Made by a program: the position numbers and the translations under genes. Below, piece after piece: positions 35,691 through 47,047 of a stretch of DNA of 64,000 bases. Numbering within the stretch: the stretch's first letter is position 1; the number at the start of each line of letters is the position of its first letter. This DNA is from Lunularia cruciata (Eukaryota; Streptophyta; Marchantiopsida; Lunulariales; Lunulariaceae), in contig OX419758.1 in assembly GCA_948567375.1 (NCBI GenBank), positions 15,195,001 to 15,259,000 of the forward strand, in the 5' to 3' direction. Under the pieces are notes generated by a model. The model was not told where the DNA came from. It did not search any database and was given only the letters and a program-made list of their open reading frames with translations.

Positions 35691-36060
35691 CAATATCAAT
35701 GGGGGTGGTGGATACCAAGCCGGCACTATGGGAGGCTTGTGAATATGCCTCCAAGATTGATGTGAGAGTGAATGGTCCTAACATCAAGGATGCACTTGTT
35801 GATGGAGGATCAGTAGTGAATGCCATGTCAAAAAGGTTGATGAAGAAATTGGGTATGATACCCTCAAGACCTTTAACATTTGTGGTGAGCATGGTAAACA
35901 AGCAACAAGTTTGACTAGTAGGGGTGATGGATAAAGTGGTAGTTTCAGTTATGGGAGTTCAAAATCTCATGACTTTCCAAGTCTTGAAGGATTCAAGCTA
36001 TGACTTACTTCTTGGGAGGCCATGGTTGAGAGCAGCACACCCAACTAATAGATGGCACAA
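35691..36060 (+). pseudogene. Aspartic protease of G-II
   Basis: In the gag frame. ALVDGGSVVNAMSKRLMKKL holds the catalytic Asp-Gly-Gly-Ser in place of the usual DSG/DTG, and SYDLLLGRPWLR is the conserved C-terminal loop. A TGA stop at 35912-35914 lies between them and is followed by CTAG. The same stop and context occur in G-III (63866-63868), while G-I has CAA. The protease would cleave the polyprotein; the stop separates its two halves unless read through. Confidence 0.75.
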
Positions 36061-37640
36061 AGGGTACTTGAGGATCGGGCCATCAAACCATAGAGTCACA
36101 ATTCTTGTGACTAACACCACCAACACTTCACATTCAGACACACCATCTTGTGATTATTGGGAATCAGATTTTGAAGAAGGAGCTTCAGGTGTGGACACAA
36201 GCATGGGAGAGGAGACTTCCATGGAGGAAGATGAATCTGAATCTGATTCAGATGTGTATCCCTTGTGTGCTATGGATTTTGCACCTAAACCAAAGGTTTT
36301 GGAGGACCCAGATAAATCACCATTGATACTTGAGGAGGTAGAGAGAAGGTTAGCTACCCTTAATTATGGTCCAAATGTTACCAAGGAGGAGAAGGTAAGA
36401 TTTGAGGAAATTTTCTGCAAGTTCATCCATATGTTTGCTTTCAGTTACAAGGATTTGAAGGAAGTCACCTTGGAGGAGCACAAGATAGAGGTTGAGTCAC
36501 ATGCAAGACCAATCCGCCAAAAGCAACATTGCATTAGCCCACCAATATCTTTGGTAGTGAAGGAGGAGATTGATAAACTCAAGGAGGCTGGATTTATCTT
36601 TGAGGTGGAGAATTCAAAATGGGTGTCTCCAATTGTCATTGTGAAGAAAAAGAATGGCAAGCTTTGGGTGTGTGGATTACAAGAAGCTCAATGCTACAAC
36701 CTATTACCATCCATTGATGAGATCTTGGAGGAAGTTGCAGGTCATGAGATGGACAATTTTGGAGATGGTTATAGTGGATATAACCAAATCAAGATTGCAC
36801 AAGAGCATCAACAACTCACCACATTCACCACACCTTGGAGAACTTATATTTTCAAAGTCATGCCTTTTGGGCTTTGCAATACTCCAGCCACATTCCAACG
36901 ATTCATGAAAAAGGTATTTGAACCTTTCATTGGGAAATTTTTGAGAGACTTCATTGATGACTTTTGTGTCTATGGGAGCAAGGAGGAGCACTTTGAGCAT
37001 CTAATCAAGGTCTTGCAATGCTTGGATGAGGCAAATGCATCACTCAACCCAGAGAAATGCATTTTTGGATGTGAAGAAGGTCTACTTTTGGGGCATATCA
37101 TCTCCAAGGATGGAATAGCAGTTGATCTTGAGAAGGTGAGGAACATCTCAAACCTTCCATTCCCTTCAAGCTTGACAAAGTTATGCCAATTCTTGGAGAT
37201 GGTTGGATACTATAGGAGGTTCATCTTCTCATTTTCCAACAAGGCTTATGTATTAACCATCTACATGAAGAAGGGTGTAGATTACATGGTGATTTTGGGG
37301 GACAAGGAGGCTCTCAAAGCTTTTGAGGAGCTCAAGCAATCCAATTCTTGCTAAACTTGATTAGAGTAAGCCTTTCATCCTCTACACTGATGCTTCTAAT
37401 GTAGCTATAGGATGCACTCTTAGTCAATCAGACCAAGATGGGCATGCTCATTCAATAGCTTATCCTAGTAGGCAGATGGTTTCAGCAGAAAAGAACTACT
37501 CTGTCATGGAGAGAGAAGGGCTGGCAATGATCTTTGGTCTCAAGAAGTTTAGACACTACTTGATTGGAGGGAAAGCCACCATTGTCATGGATCACAAGGC
37601 TTTGAAGTAAATCTTCAACAAGCCTAAAGGAGACTAGCAA
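36061..37640 (+). pseudogene. Reverse transcriptase and RNase H of G-II
   Basis: Continues in the protease frame through an acidic linker, then RT: VSPIVIVKKKNGKLWVC, a short frame slip at the DYKKLN position (about 36670), TTFTTPWRTYIFKVMPFGLC, and the polymerase box FIDD at 36950-36961, intact. The frame breaks at about 37340. RNase H continues at 37365-37610 with KPFILYTDASNVAIGCTLSQ (catalytic Asp present) and MEREGLAMIFGLKKFRHYL. An in-frame stop follows DHKALK. RNase H removes RNA from the hybrid. Confidence 0.85.
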
Positions 37641-37645
37641 GATGG

Positions 37646-39085
37646 ATGATACTCTTGTCTGAGTATGACTATAACATTGACGATAGGCCAAGTAAGAAAC
37701 ATGCAAATGCTGATTTATTATCTAGAGCCTATGATCATGATGGAGATGAGCCAATGGATGATTCCTTCCCAGATGAGGAGCTCATGACAATCTCAGTCAC
37801 TCAAGAGGTTCCAATGAAGTACAAGGAGATTGTGGATTTTGTGACAAGAGGTAACTATCCAGAAGAGATGTATGCTAGGGAGAGGAAGGCCCTTGCAGCA
37901 AGATCTAGACCTTACACAATGGTGGAGGATATTCTTTTTCACCAAGGAGCAGATGGTCTACTTCAAAGAGCACTGGGTAAGGAAGAGTCTATCCTACTTA
38001 TAAAGGAGTTTCATGAAGGTTTAGTGTGTGGAGGACACTTTGCAAGAAAGGTGACTGCTTTCAAGATTTTAGATGCAGGTTATCATTGGAGAGGGATTTT
38101 CAAGGATTGTCTTGTTATTGCAAAACTAGTCATATTTGTCAAGTTTTTGCTAGAAAGTCTACATCCACTCCACCACTTAGATCAATTCCATTACTAGGAC
38201 CTTTTGAGAAGTGGGGAATTGATTTTGTAGGTCCATTCAATAGAACCCCAAGGAAAAATTGGTATATTGTGGTTGTTACTGATTATCTTACCATGTGGGT
38301 TGAGGCTAGACCATTGAGAGACAAGAATGAAGATAAAGTTGGTAGATTTCTTTATGAACTCATTATCACTAGGTTTGGATGCACTTTGGAGTTGGTTTTT
38401 GATAGAGGAGGAGAGTTTACAAGAAGCATTACTACAACCATGCTATGACATTCCTCTATCACACATAGAGTAACTACATCCTATAAGCCAAATTCCAATG
38501 GCTTGGCAAAGAGAACCAATCAGACCTTGTGCATGATGTTGGCCAAAGATGCAAAAAATGGAGGGAGCTAAACTTCAGTGGGACAAGAAGATTCATGTAG
38601 TTTTGTGGGAGTATAGGACAACCATGAAGACTTCCACCGGGAATTTCCATTTCAATTGGTATATGGTATTGAGTCTACCTTACCTATTCACTTTGATCTT
38701 CCTACCTTCCAAAGCATTCATAGGAGATTGAAGAAAGCACAAGGAGATGATGCAAAGAAGTCAAGGAAGCAACAACTCATGGAGTTGGAAGAGGCAAGAG
38801 CAATTGCTATGGTTTGAGTGGAGCAAGCCCAAAGGAAACATAAGGAGAGCTATGACACAAGGCAAGACAAGAAGAAGGTGGAGCCTTTCAAAGAAGATGA
38901 TTGGGTAATATTGTTTGATTCCATTCGATTCAAGAGAGTGCAAAAGAAGTTTTTGCCTAAGTACTTTGGACCTTTCATAGTGGAGAAGGCGTGAGGCAAT
39001 TACACCTATGATCTCAAGGAGTTGGGAGGAAGACACTTTGATAGGATTAACCATGATAAGTTGAAGATATATCATAGACGGTAGA
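37646..39085 (+). pseudogene. Integrase of G-II, catalytic Glu lost
   Basis: Zinc-binding region: LIKEFHEGLVCGGHFARK and after a frame change CKTSHICQVFARKS. Core: WGIDFVGPFNRTP (first Asp) and LVFDRGGEF (second Asp). The third residue should be Glu in NGLAERTNQT, but here the codon 38509-38511 is AAG (Lys). The C-terminal part has KKFLPKYFGPFIVEKA and ends near YHRR with no chromodomain. Frame changes near 38000 and stops near 38448, 38570 and 38815 also break it. Confidence 0.8.
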
Positions 39086-39116
39086 GAGACCTTCACTTTG
39101 AGGACAAAATGAAAAC

Positions 39117-39132
39117 TTAGTTTGGGGGTAAA
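39117..39132 (+). promoter_or_regulatory. Polypurine tract of G-II
   Basis: TTAGTTTGGGGGTAAA directly before the 3' LTR start TGTAACACC. Confidence 0.6.
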
Positions 39133-39619
39133 TGTAACACCTATTTGTGGATGTGTGTGGTATTGTGATATTTAGCTTGGTATTACAAGTACTTGAGAGA
39201 TATTATTTATATAGAGATAAAGGATGGTTCTACATTAGTCAAGATTAGCTAAAGTTAGTAATAGCTAAGATAGAGGGGACCTTACTTTACAAGAAGTGGA
39301 AAAGATGAGCACCACTATTTTGGATTCTAGTGTATTGACTTGGTATTATTCCTAGGTGTTTGGCTTTGAGGAAAGAGTTGAGAACTCTTGGGCCTGTAAG
39401 CCTTTTTGTTTTGGATTCTTCTATAGTATAGTTTTGGATTCTTCTAAGAATAGCCAATGTGAAGGAATCCTTGACTTAGTGGTTGGGTCAAGATAAGATC
39501 ACATGCTAGTGGAATATTCCCATGTGAATGGATATTCCTTTGTACTTTTTGACTTTACTTGACTTTTAGTCTAGTAACTTGAGTTACTCCGGTAATTAGT
39601 AACTTTGGTGCGTAACTAT

Positions 39620-41517
39620 TGTGACAACCCGGCAAATATCACTTTTGCGGTAATCGGGTAAGTAAAGTTCATTCCCGCATAGATACGAGTCAAAAATGTC
39701 CAAATACAAAGCAAAGTAACAATTTAGTTCTTCTTGAGTTCTTCATTAGTCTCTTAGGTAGAAACCACACCCAGAAGAGAGTAACAAGCACTGATTCGCA
39801 GTCTTGTCACAAATTAACACTCCATAATCACAACTCCATCAAATCTTTCCAAACAATCTTGATTGTGATGATTCAGGCTCTCTTGAAAACGGCACTTCAC
39901 TGCAAAACGACTTTGCCTCAGAATTGTGTTCTACCCCTCCACTGAAGGCACAACTTCCTCGATTGAAATTGCTTCACATCAATCTCGCACTGCACTCACA
40001 AATGCAAAATACTACCAACACTACAATTCCTCTCAGATCTGTCAAGGCATTGCTTCAATTGCACTTCACTCAGGATCAAACACACAGAATGAAGATCAAG
40101 GTTGTGGAATCCAACATCCAACAAGCACTCTGATTTGCACTTTGAATTTCTCCAAACACTCACAAACACAATTGCAAAGTTGATACTCGGAATTAAGCTC
40201 AAGTGACGAGCACTGCTTCACAACACTTTGCTTTATCTATTCTCAAAAATAATGAGCACTAAACAACAATTTCCTGTGAATGCCACTCTTAAGTAATGAA
40301 CAATTGACAGTTCTAACAACTATACCGTTCTACCACAACTGTTCTAACCTGTAGATCCGAAATGACAATGCAACCTTTCATATCTAACCCCTTCAAATCT
40401 CAAATTGGTTTCTACTCCGATCCGATGTCTACTTCTTCCTCAGATTTGAAACCCGCACCCGAAGTAATCTTACTTCCTACTACATTTTCCTCGGGTTTCA
40501 CATCTCCTACTTCCTTGACTAATTCTAACACTTCTCCTTCCTGATATGCAATTACTATCATAATTAAGCCTTCTAAATCTCTATCTCCCAACCCACTCTT
40601 CTCTAAAGTGTCAAATGTCAAATCTGAAGACACCTGCACTCCTATCTCTCTTACCTCGGGTCGAACTATTATGAATTCTTTTGCTAATTCTACTATCCTC
40701 ATCAAGAATTGTAATTGAAAGTATATGTACATTATCTACACCTTCAATTTGTAACCCACTTTCCCCTAATCACTCATGTTACTAACCCGAAGACATTTAC
40801 TATCTGATCTTGCACTTTGGGTTTATTCACTATTGTTATTTTTCCTTCAATTTCTATCATATCTTCAATCAAAACTTAAATTGAAGTCATGGGTATCCTA
40901 ACTATCTTCTTTCTATATTCTAACTTCCTCCAATCCCTCTGGCAAAACTCCCCAAGTCACCTTCATTGCACTCCGAGGTCCGACTACCTCCGATTTAGTC
41001 ATCTTCATCTTGAGGCAAAGTCTTTAGACCCGAAGTCATGTAAACCCGTAGTACGAAGCCCGAAGTCACATTGACCCAAAGACACTTTGACCCGAAGTAC
41101 ATCTACTCCAGAAATTTCAAATGCTTGTAACTTCTTTTACAGACCTCCAAACTTTGCGATTTTGGTGGCAATGGAAAGCCCTGAACGAGACGCTTCCAAA
41201 AAAATATAACACGCTTGATTTCAACTTTTGATCATTGAGATATGGCCCCCGCAAGAATCTTGACCTACAACTTCTATTTCTCCTTCGGGTTTGCCCTCCT
41301 TGACGTCTGCTCCGAGTTTTTCACTCCTCTGACACGAAGTAAACTTCTTCGGGTCTGATCCAAACCAAACCTTTTGTCCTCTTACATGAAGTCAACTTCC
41401 TCGGGTCTGATCAAATCACAAGTTTGCACTCATTTCTTCTCCATTTGCTTTCAATTTGGTTTCAGCAGTGCATTTCTTCTTCAAAACTCGTCCAGAATGA
41501 AAAATGTGGGTACCACA
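39620..41517 (-). mobile_element. Q3: short Q-family copy with 5-bp duplication ACTAT
   Basis: Begins TGTGACAACCCGG and ends GGGTACCACA, flanked by ACTAT (39615-39619 and 41518-41522). 1898 bp. The first about 800 bases match, in reverse, the right end of Q1 (61900-62740). A reading frame on the minus strand (40732-40412) matches the C-terminus of the Q1 protein. The rest of the large frame is missing and replaced by unrelated leader sequence, so this is an internally shortened derivative. Confidence 0.88.
40412..40732 (-). pseudogene. C-terminal fragment of Q-family protein in Q3
   Basis: 106 residues; RPEVREIGVQVSSDLTFDTL and EKSGLGDRDLEGL align with Q1 RPEVDNIGVQMSLELPSETL and EKSGSRDEGLEGL. 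The end VVGSKITSGAGFKSEEEVDI matches Q1 VVGSKVTSGLGLKSKEEVDI. Acidic and without a known domain. The frame is open to its natural stop, but everything upstream is deleted. Conservation of this tail between copies shows it was once under selection or is recently derived. Confidence 0.7.
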
Positions 41518-41742
41518 ACTATTTCACAAGTATATAAACAAGGGGTGAGGAGTTACTCATCATCCTTTAATTTGCAACTATCTCTCTCTCATTGAATTCT
41601 CTAGTGAGCAATGTCTTGAGTCTTGGAGTGTTAGCCTTGGAGGAGTATGATGGAGTAGGGGTTCCTTGCTTTCTTAGTCTATGGTGCGCTACCATAATAG
41701 CCATCAGAGGTTCATCTTGAGTGAAAGACAGGCCGGCTCACA

Positions 41743-43325
41743 ATACCTCTTGGGTCTGGTACACAGCCTCATCTTCCTCACTTGGTCCCAACATCAGAGG
41801 TTCATCCTGAGTGAGAGACAGGCCGGTTGACAAACCATGCTCTGCACCTTGATACACTTTGATACTCTCAAGCCTACAAGATGTAGCTCAAAAGTTAAGT
41901 GATCAGAGGGTTGCCAAATTTCATTTATGGGGGCTTGCAATGTGTGTATTGTTTGCCAAAGAGAGAAATACACAACTTGACATGGCCAAAGTAGTAGATA
42001 AGAGAGCTTTAAAGTGAGCCATGGTAACCAAAGGTGCCTCAAAAGGATTTCCTTATCATGTACCAATAATTGACTCCAAGATGATGACTCCTTCCTATGA
42101 CCACCCATGTTAGTAGTAAAGGGAAGCAAGAGAGCCATAAAATGACAGTAAAAAGGAATTAGACTTACTAAGGATCCATTGGCCTCCCTAAACTCTCTAA
42201 AGATGGATGCCCAAAAGATGTTATTAAAAGCATTCTCAACATCCACCTGTAGGGCAACCTACTCTTCCAAGAGTGCCATGATGCATAGAGAAAGAGCCTC
42301 ACAACCTCTAGGCGTAGCTACTCCAAACCAATGTGGACTAAGGAGCTCTTGAGAGTTAGATCAATGTTGAAGGATAATGGTGTGGCTAACCAAGCACAAA
42401 AAGATCTCTCCAATAGCAATCGGTCTAATGCCTCTTGTGTCCTTCTCAATCATGAGAAGTTGACTAGCCCCCAACACCTAGCTAACTAACATAGGAATAT
42501 CTCTCCTTGCTATTGCTATAGCCACTTGAAATAGCTCGGTAAATCCACAAGAAGAATCATCTACCTAAAAGAAATCTCTAAGATGCTTATATACCATCTT
42601 TGATAAGGCTCCTCAGAAGAGGCAAGGGGTAGTGCACAATGCTTTTGCAAAAAACTGACCTATCAAGACATAAAAGCTACTCAGGCTGAAAATCTAAGAC
42701 CTCTTATGGTACTCCTTCTCTTGCCATAGGATGTAATGAGCATAGGGAAGAGATAGTCTCATCAGTGGGACTAGCCATAGATAAAGGGTGTGGTGCTTGT
42801 GTTGCTCTACTAAACTCTCCCGCCTAACCTAATGTCCTACTCTATTGTAATCAAGTGGACTCTATGGTATATTGTGGCAGAACTTGTCTCCTAAAATATA
42901 CAATGCTAACCAACTCCTCTTGTAGGGTAGCACAATCCCTTGCTCAAAATAGATGAAATCTAGAAGCTACCTTTCTATGCCTAGCACATCCTCCTCTAGC
43001 ATAATGAATATACCATCAAGGGAGTAAGTGGAATAAGAACAATGCTAACTTGTCCAAGGGATCACATGCTATTCAATCAAGTGGTAGGAAAAAAGCCCAT
43101 CTAGCCTCATCATGGAATGTATAGGGTAGCCTATAGAATAGACATGGATATGGAAAACTATTCTCATAACCCCAAGATACAACACGCCTGAGATGCTACC
43201 CACTCCCATGACTCGATAGATATCACTGGAATGGTCAATGAAGGGATAGAAGAAGTGTGCATAATCTTGAGTGTCATTTTTGTTGATGTGATTTCTCACC
43301 TCACATGAGTATCCTAAATGGTCCA
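41743..43325 (-). pseudogene. LINE-like reverse transcriptase, polymerase domain
   Basis: Minus-strand reading from about 42650 down gives MIEKDTRGIRPIAIGEIFLC (near 42460-42400), HWFGVATPRGCEALS, then VDVENAFNNIFWASIFREFR (42246-42180) and EGVIILESIIGT (near 42090). The catalytic box at 41948-41959 reads LANN, where LADD is expected, so both Asp became Asn. RPIAIGE and the box order match a non-LTR-type RT known from plants and algae. The upstream part (42700-43325) is not recognisable. It joins 30496-32046 across G-II. Confidence 0.65.
41792..41832 (+). repeat. Second copy of the G LTR terminus
   Basis: CATCAGAGGTTCATCCTGAG and the bases following, to 41826, repeat the end of the adjacent LTR (41702-41742) about 90 bases downstream, outside the element. 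Confidence 0.75.
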
Positions 43326-46300
43326 TGTGGTGCCCACATTTTTTGTTTTTTTTGTTTTGTTAGCATTTGGAGAAGAAGTAAGCTAAATTACAAAGGAAAG
43401 GATGGACAAAAGTGTCTTTGGAGGGAATCCAAAGAAGTTGACTTTGTGTTGGAGAATGGAAATATTGAGAAGGGAGTACAAAGAGACAAGTCCAAAGATC
43501 ATTGTCTTTGGATTGGGAAGCAAAGGCCAATACAAGGATAGTCTAACAACATTTCTACATGGCAAGAAAGTACACTTCAAGAAATGGTAGAGGCAAAAGA
43601 AGCATGTTTTGATAGTGACAGGACATCAACACGCAAAAGAAGGGGGAGTCAATTTTGAAATTGACTAAAGAATGACTGCAATTAGGGCTAATATAAAATT
43701 GTGATTGTGCAATGGAAAGTTGAATATGTCAAGTAGATTTCATATTCCTCTGAGTAGTTCTCATGCAGTAATGCGTGTCAAGAAGCCGATTGAGAGTGAA
43801 ATTTTCCAAAATCTAGAAGAGGTTAGAGTGTCTTGTCCATGAGAGGGAATAGTCTTCCAGTGCCAAAGAACAAGAGAGCAGATCATGGCAAAGAAGGTCA
43901 AGAACATCCTTGTAGTAAGATTCACAATTTGGAGGTTGGATGTCGTAGCAAGGATCAAGGTCTTGAATAGACTTCATCTTACTTTCTTAGCATGGAATTG
44001 GAATTTCAGTTTCCCAGGAGTCATGGCAAAGATAATTGCCAGTATTTGTGCGGAAGGTCCTGAAGTTGAAGGGAAATTTGGCTTGATGGACTGAGTCAGA
44101 TTGGAGGTTAGTGTTGGGGAAGGAAGTAGGAGAACCAACGGGAATCACCTTCTATCGGAAGTGTGATGCTATAGAGGAGACTACGGAAATACGCAATTCA
44201 TGTTTTGCCCCATGTACAATGAATGGTTACAAGGTGGAGTCCTATCGAGACCCGATTAAATGAAGTATTGTGAGGATGATAATGGCAATGTTCAAACCAG
44301 AAAGAATGACATACATGAACATGTAGTAGGCGATCTTTTTCCACCAGATGTTTGCAGGAGTGAAGGTGAATTAGGCAAAGTGTTTTCACCAACAAACAAG
44401 GCAAATGGTTGTCAATTGGAGGACAACTTCACCTCCACATTATTTTGCACCATTTGCAGCACATTTCTACTTCGGATTGAATTTGCTTACAATGGAGGAG
44501 AGGTGTTGCATGGTGTCACATTTTCATCTTGATTTGAGATAGGAAGCGGATGAAGAAGAACAACAATACATGGCACACCTACAAGCCAGTGATGAGCACT
44601 TCTTGAGAATAGGACAATGGGGGATAGTAGAAGTCATAAGCCTGAAGATAAAGAAGTTGAATAAACCCAAAGAAGCAAAGTTGCCTCCAGCACAAAGAAA
44701 GACCCAAAGACTTGTTCAGCGGGGTAGGAAGGCAATGAAAGAAGAACCTTCAGAAACCGAGTCTGAAGGGGAGACAGAGTCTAGATGAGGAGACTCAGAA
44801 GAAGCCAAACTCACATTACAAAGTGGGGAATCCGGAAATGAGAGTGAAGGTGAAGACAAAGTTCAGCAGTCGTTGAAGCAGAAGAGGATGAAGCTTTTCA
44901 TGTGATGATTGACAGTATACTGAGAAATGTGACTCACTGTGTAGCCCTGGTCATGGAAGAGAAGGGGGCTGAGCATGAGAAGGAGTACCCCGTGGGGCTG
45001 AGTTCAGCAAGTAAGGAAGAAGGAAGCTCAGAAGCAGTATCGCTGAAAATACAAAGATCAAGACTTTGGAAGAAGGAGCCGGCAGAAGAAGCAAAGTACG
45101 AAGATGGGGCCAAAGATGAAGAGAACTTTGGAGGAATACAATATTTATTGCATGTTGTAACTCCATTGTTGGGGCTATTAAAAGAGCACCAGAAGGTAAT
45201 CCCACACAATTGTATGAAGGTGACAAATGAGTTGCAAGTGGTGAAGTATTTGCTGGCTGAAGTAAAGGGCTTGTAGGAGCGTGTAACCCAAAGAGACGAG
45301 GAAGTTGAAGAGCTTCGGGTGGATACAGTCTTGAAGATGAAGACTTTTGAGAAGTTGCAAGAGAGTTTTGAGGCAAGAGGGAGAGAAATGTAGAGTCAAG
45401 CCAAAGAGTTGAAGGGGCAGACAATGTTGCTGACCAAGATGAAAGAGGAGGTCAGTGATGTGCACATCAAGAGTATTCATGTAAAAGCGATGGCAGCAAT
45501 GATGGAGCAGGAGTTAGAAAGCTTGAGGAAGAGTGCAGCCGGGAAGGATCAAGCATGGCGAAGAGAGTTGGCGGTCAAACATCAAATAGAAGAAAGATTG
45601 AGAGAGTTGGTATGAAGTGCTGAGTTACAAAGTTCTCAATATACGGAGGAGAAGAAGATGTTCATTGTTGAGTACAAATTCGAGTTGAAGATGTACCGAG
45701 AAGAGTTAAAGGTAGAGCAATCTTGAGGGTATGGGTCAGAATCAGTAGGAGAAGTTGTGGGAAAATTAAGAGCAATGCCAAGCACGGGGGCTGAAGGAAG
45801 ATTGGAAGAAGCAAGACTACACAAGTTAAAGTTACTTGTGCAAGAAACTTGGAAGAAGAGAGCTAAAGATGTTGATATGAACACTTTATTAATCCAAGTG
45901 AGGGAGCAAGTAGATAGGAAGATATTAGAAGTAGGAGACAATGTCAGTCACAGATTAGATTTAGTGAATTTAGAGTTAGAGAAAATTAGGAGTAGTGTGA
46001 TAGAGGAGAAAAAGTCCGATGTTGTAGAAGTAGGAATTCAGATATCTTTGGATCTGACATTTGACACTTTAGAAAAGAGTGGGTCAGGAGATAAAGAGAT
46101 AGAAGTGTTACCCATGACCTCAATTGTAGTTCCTAGTGAAGAAGTTGTAGAAATAGTAAAGGATTTGGTAGTGGTAAATATACCCAAAAAGGAGAAGTAA
46201 TAGGAAGATCATCTAGTTTGAAAGCCAATGAGGAGATTGACATCAGATCAAAGTAGTAACAGATTGAGATAAGAAGAGGTAGATATGAAGAGGTGCATTG

Positions 46301-47047
46301 TCATTTTAGATCTGCAGGTTGGAAGAGTTGTTGTAGAATGGTATAATTGTTAGTAACTACCGTTTGCTTCACTATTTAAGAATGGCATTCACAATGAAAT
46401 GTTGTTCAATATTCATAATTTCTGAAGATAGATAAAGCAAAGTGCTGATTTTAGTGCTCATTGCTTGAGCTTAATTCCAGCGTATCAACTCAGTGTGTGT
46501 GTTTGTGAGTGTGTGGAGAATTTCAAAGTGCAAGTCAGTGTGCTTGTTGGATGTTGGATTCTGCAGCCTTGATCTTCATTTTGTGTGTTTGATCCTTAGT
46601 GAAGTGCAATCGGAGCAATACCTTGACAAAACTGAGAGGAATTGTAATGTTGGTAGTATTCTACATTTGTGAGTGCAGCGTGAAGTTGATGTGAAGCAAT
46701 TTTGATCAAAAAATTTGTGCGTTCAGTGGAGAGGTGGAACACAATTTTGAGGCAAAGTCATTTTGTAGTGAAGTGCCATCTTTGGGAGAATCTGAATCAT
46801 CACAATCAAGATTTGTTTGGACAGAATTTGTTATGTTGTGATTATGTGGATGAATTCATGACAAGTTGTCAAGATTATGAGCTTGTTACTCTCTTTTGGG
46901 TGTAGTTGCTACGTGAGAGATTAAAGAGGAACCCAAGAAGAATTATATGTTAATTTTTGACTTTGTATTGGACCAATTCTGACTAGTATCTATGTGGGAA
47001 CAAACTTACTTGATTACCACAAAAGTGATATTTGATGGGTTGTCACA
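43326..47047 (+). mobile_element. Q2: full-length Q-family element with GTCCA duplications
   Basis: Begins TGTGGTGCCCACATTTTTTG and ends GATGGGTTGTCACA, 3722 bp, flanked by GTCCA (43321-43325 and 47048-47052). It is similar along its length to Q1 in leader, coding region and 3' region. No RT, protease, integrase or internal LTR repeat was found. It lies next to the LINE remnant. Confidence 0.88.
43885..46200 (+). pseudogene. Q-family large protein, Q2 copy
   Basis: Starts MAKKVKNILVVRFTIWRLDV, collinear with Q1 59526. Main pieces are 43885-44094, 44260-44532, 44570-44788 (shifted frame), 44902-45276, 45409-45615 and 45757-46200. Most share one frame, with a local shift around 44540-44800. 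GIQYLLHVVTPLLGLLKEHQ matches Q1 GVEYLWEVVCPLLVKLEHRK. The C-terminal coiled coil and TLEKSGSGDKEIEVL tail are present. About 770 codons long. More decayed than Q1. No enzyme motif recognised. Confidence 0.65.

Larger units (their letters stand above)
32047..41742 (+). mobile_element. G-II: nearly complete Ty3/gypsy element inserted in a LINE
   Basis: A 5' LTR (32047-32737), primer-binding-like site, extra CCHC frame, gag, protease, RT, RNase H, integrase, G-rich polypurine tract and 3' LTR (39133-41742) are all in order. Removing Q3 and its duplication leaves about 7.8 kb. The flanks GGACC and ATACC share three of five bases, consistent with a mutated target duplication. The LINE-like RT is found on both sides in the same orientation. 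Pol has several stops and the integrase has lost its catalytic Glu, so it is non-autonomous. Confidence 0.9.
39133..41742 (+). repeat. 3' LTR of G-II, split by Q3
   Basis: LTR sequence runs 39133-39619 and resumes at 41518, ending GCCGGCTCACA at 41742. The break falls about 25 bases upstream of the TATATAAAC box, so the promoter box is separated from the upstream U3. Confidence 0.88.

Noticed and set aside
41794-42246. 150-codon minus-strand frame as an intact gene
   Set aside because: It starts in the LINE RT block (VDVENAFNNI) but soon leaves the RT frame and runs into LTR-derived sequence, so it is a frameshifted pseudogene.
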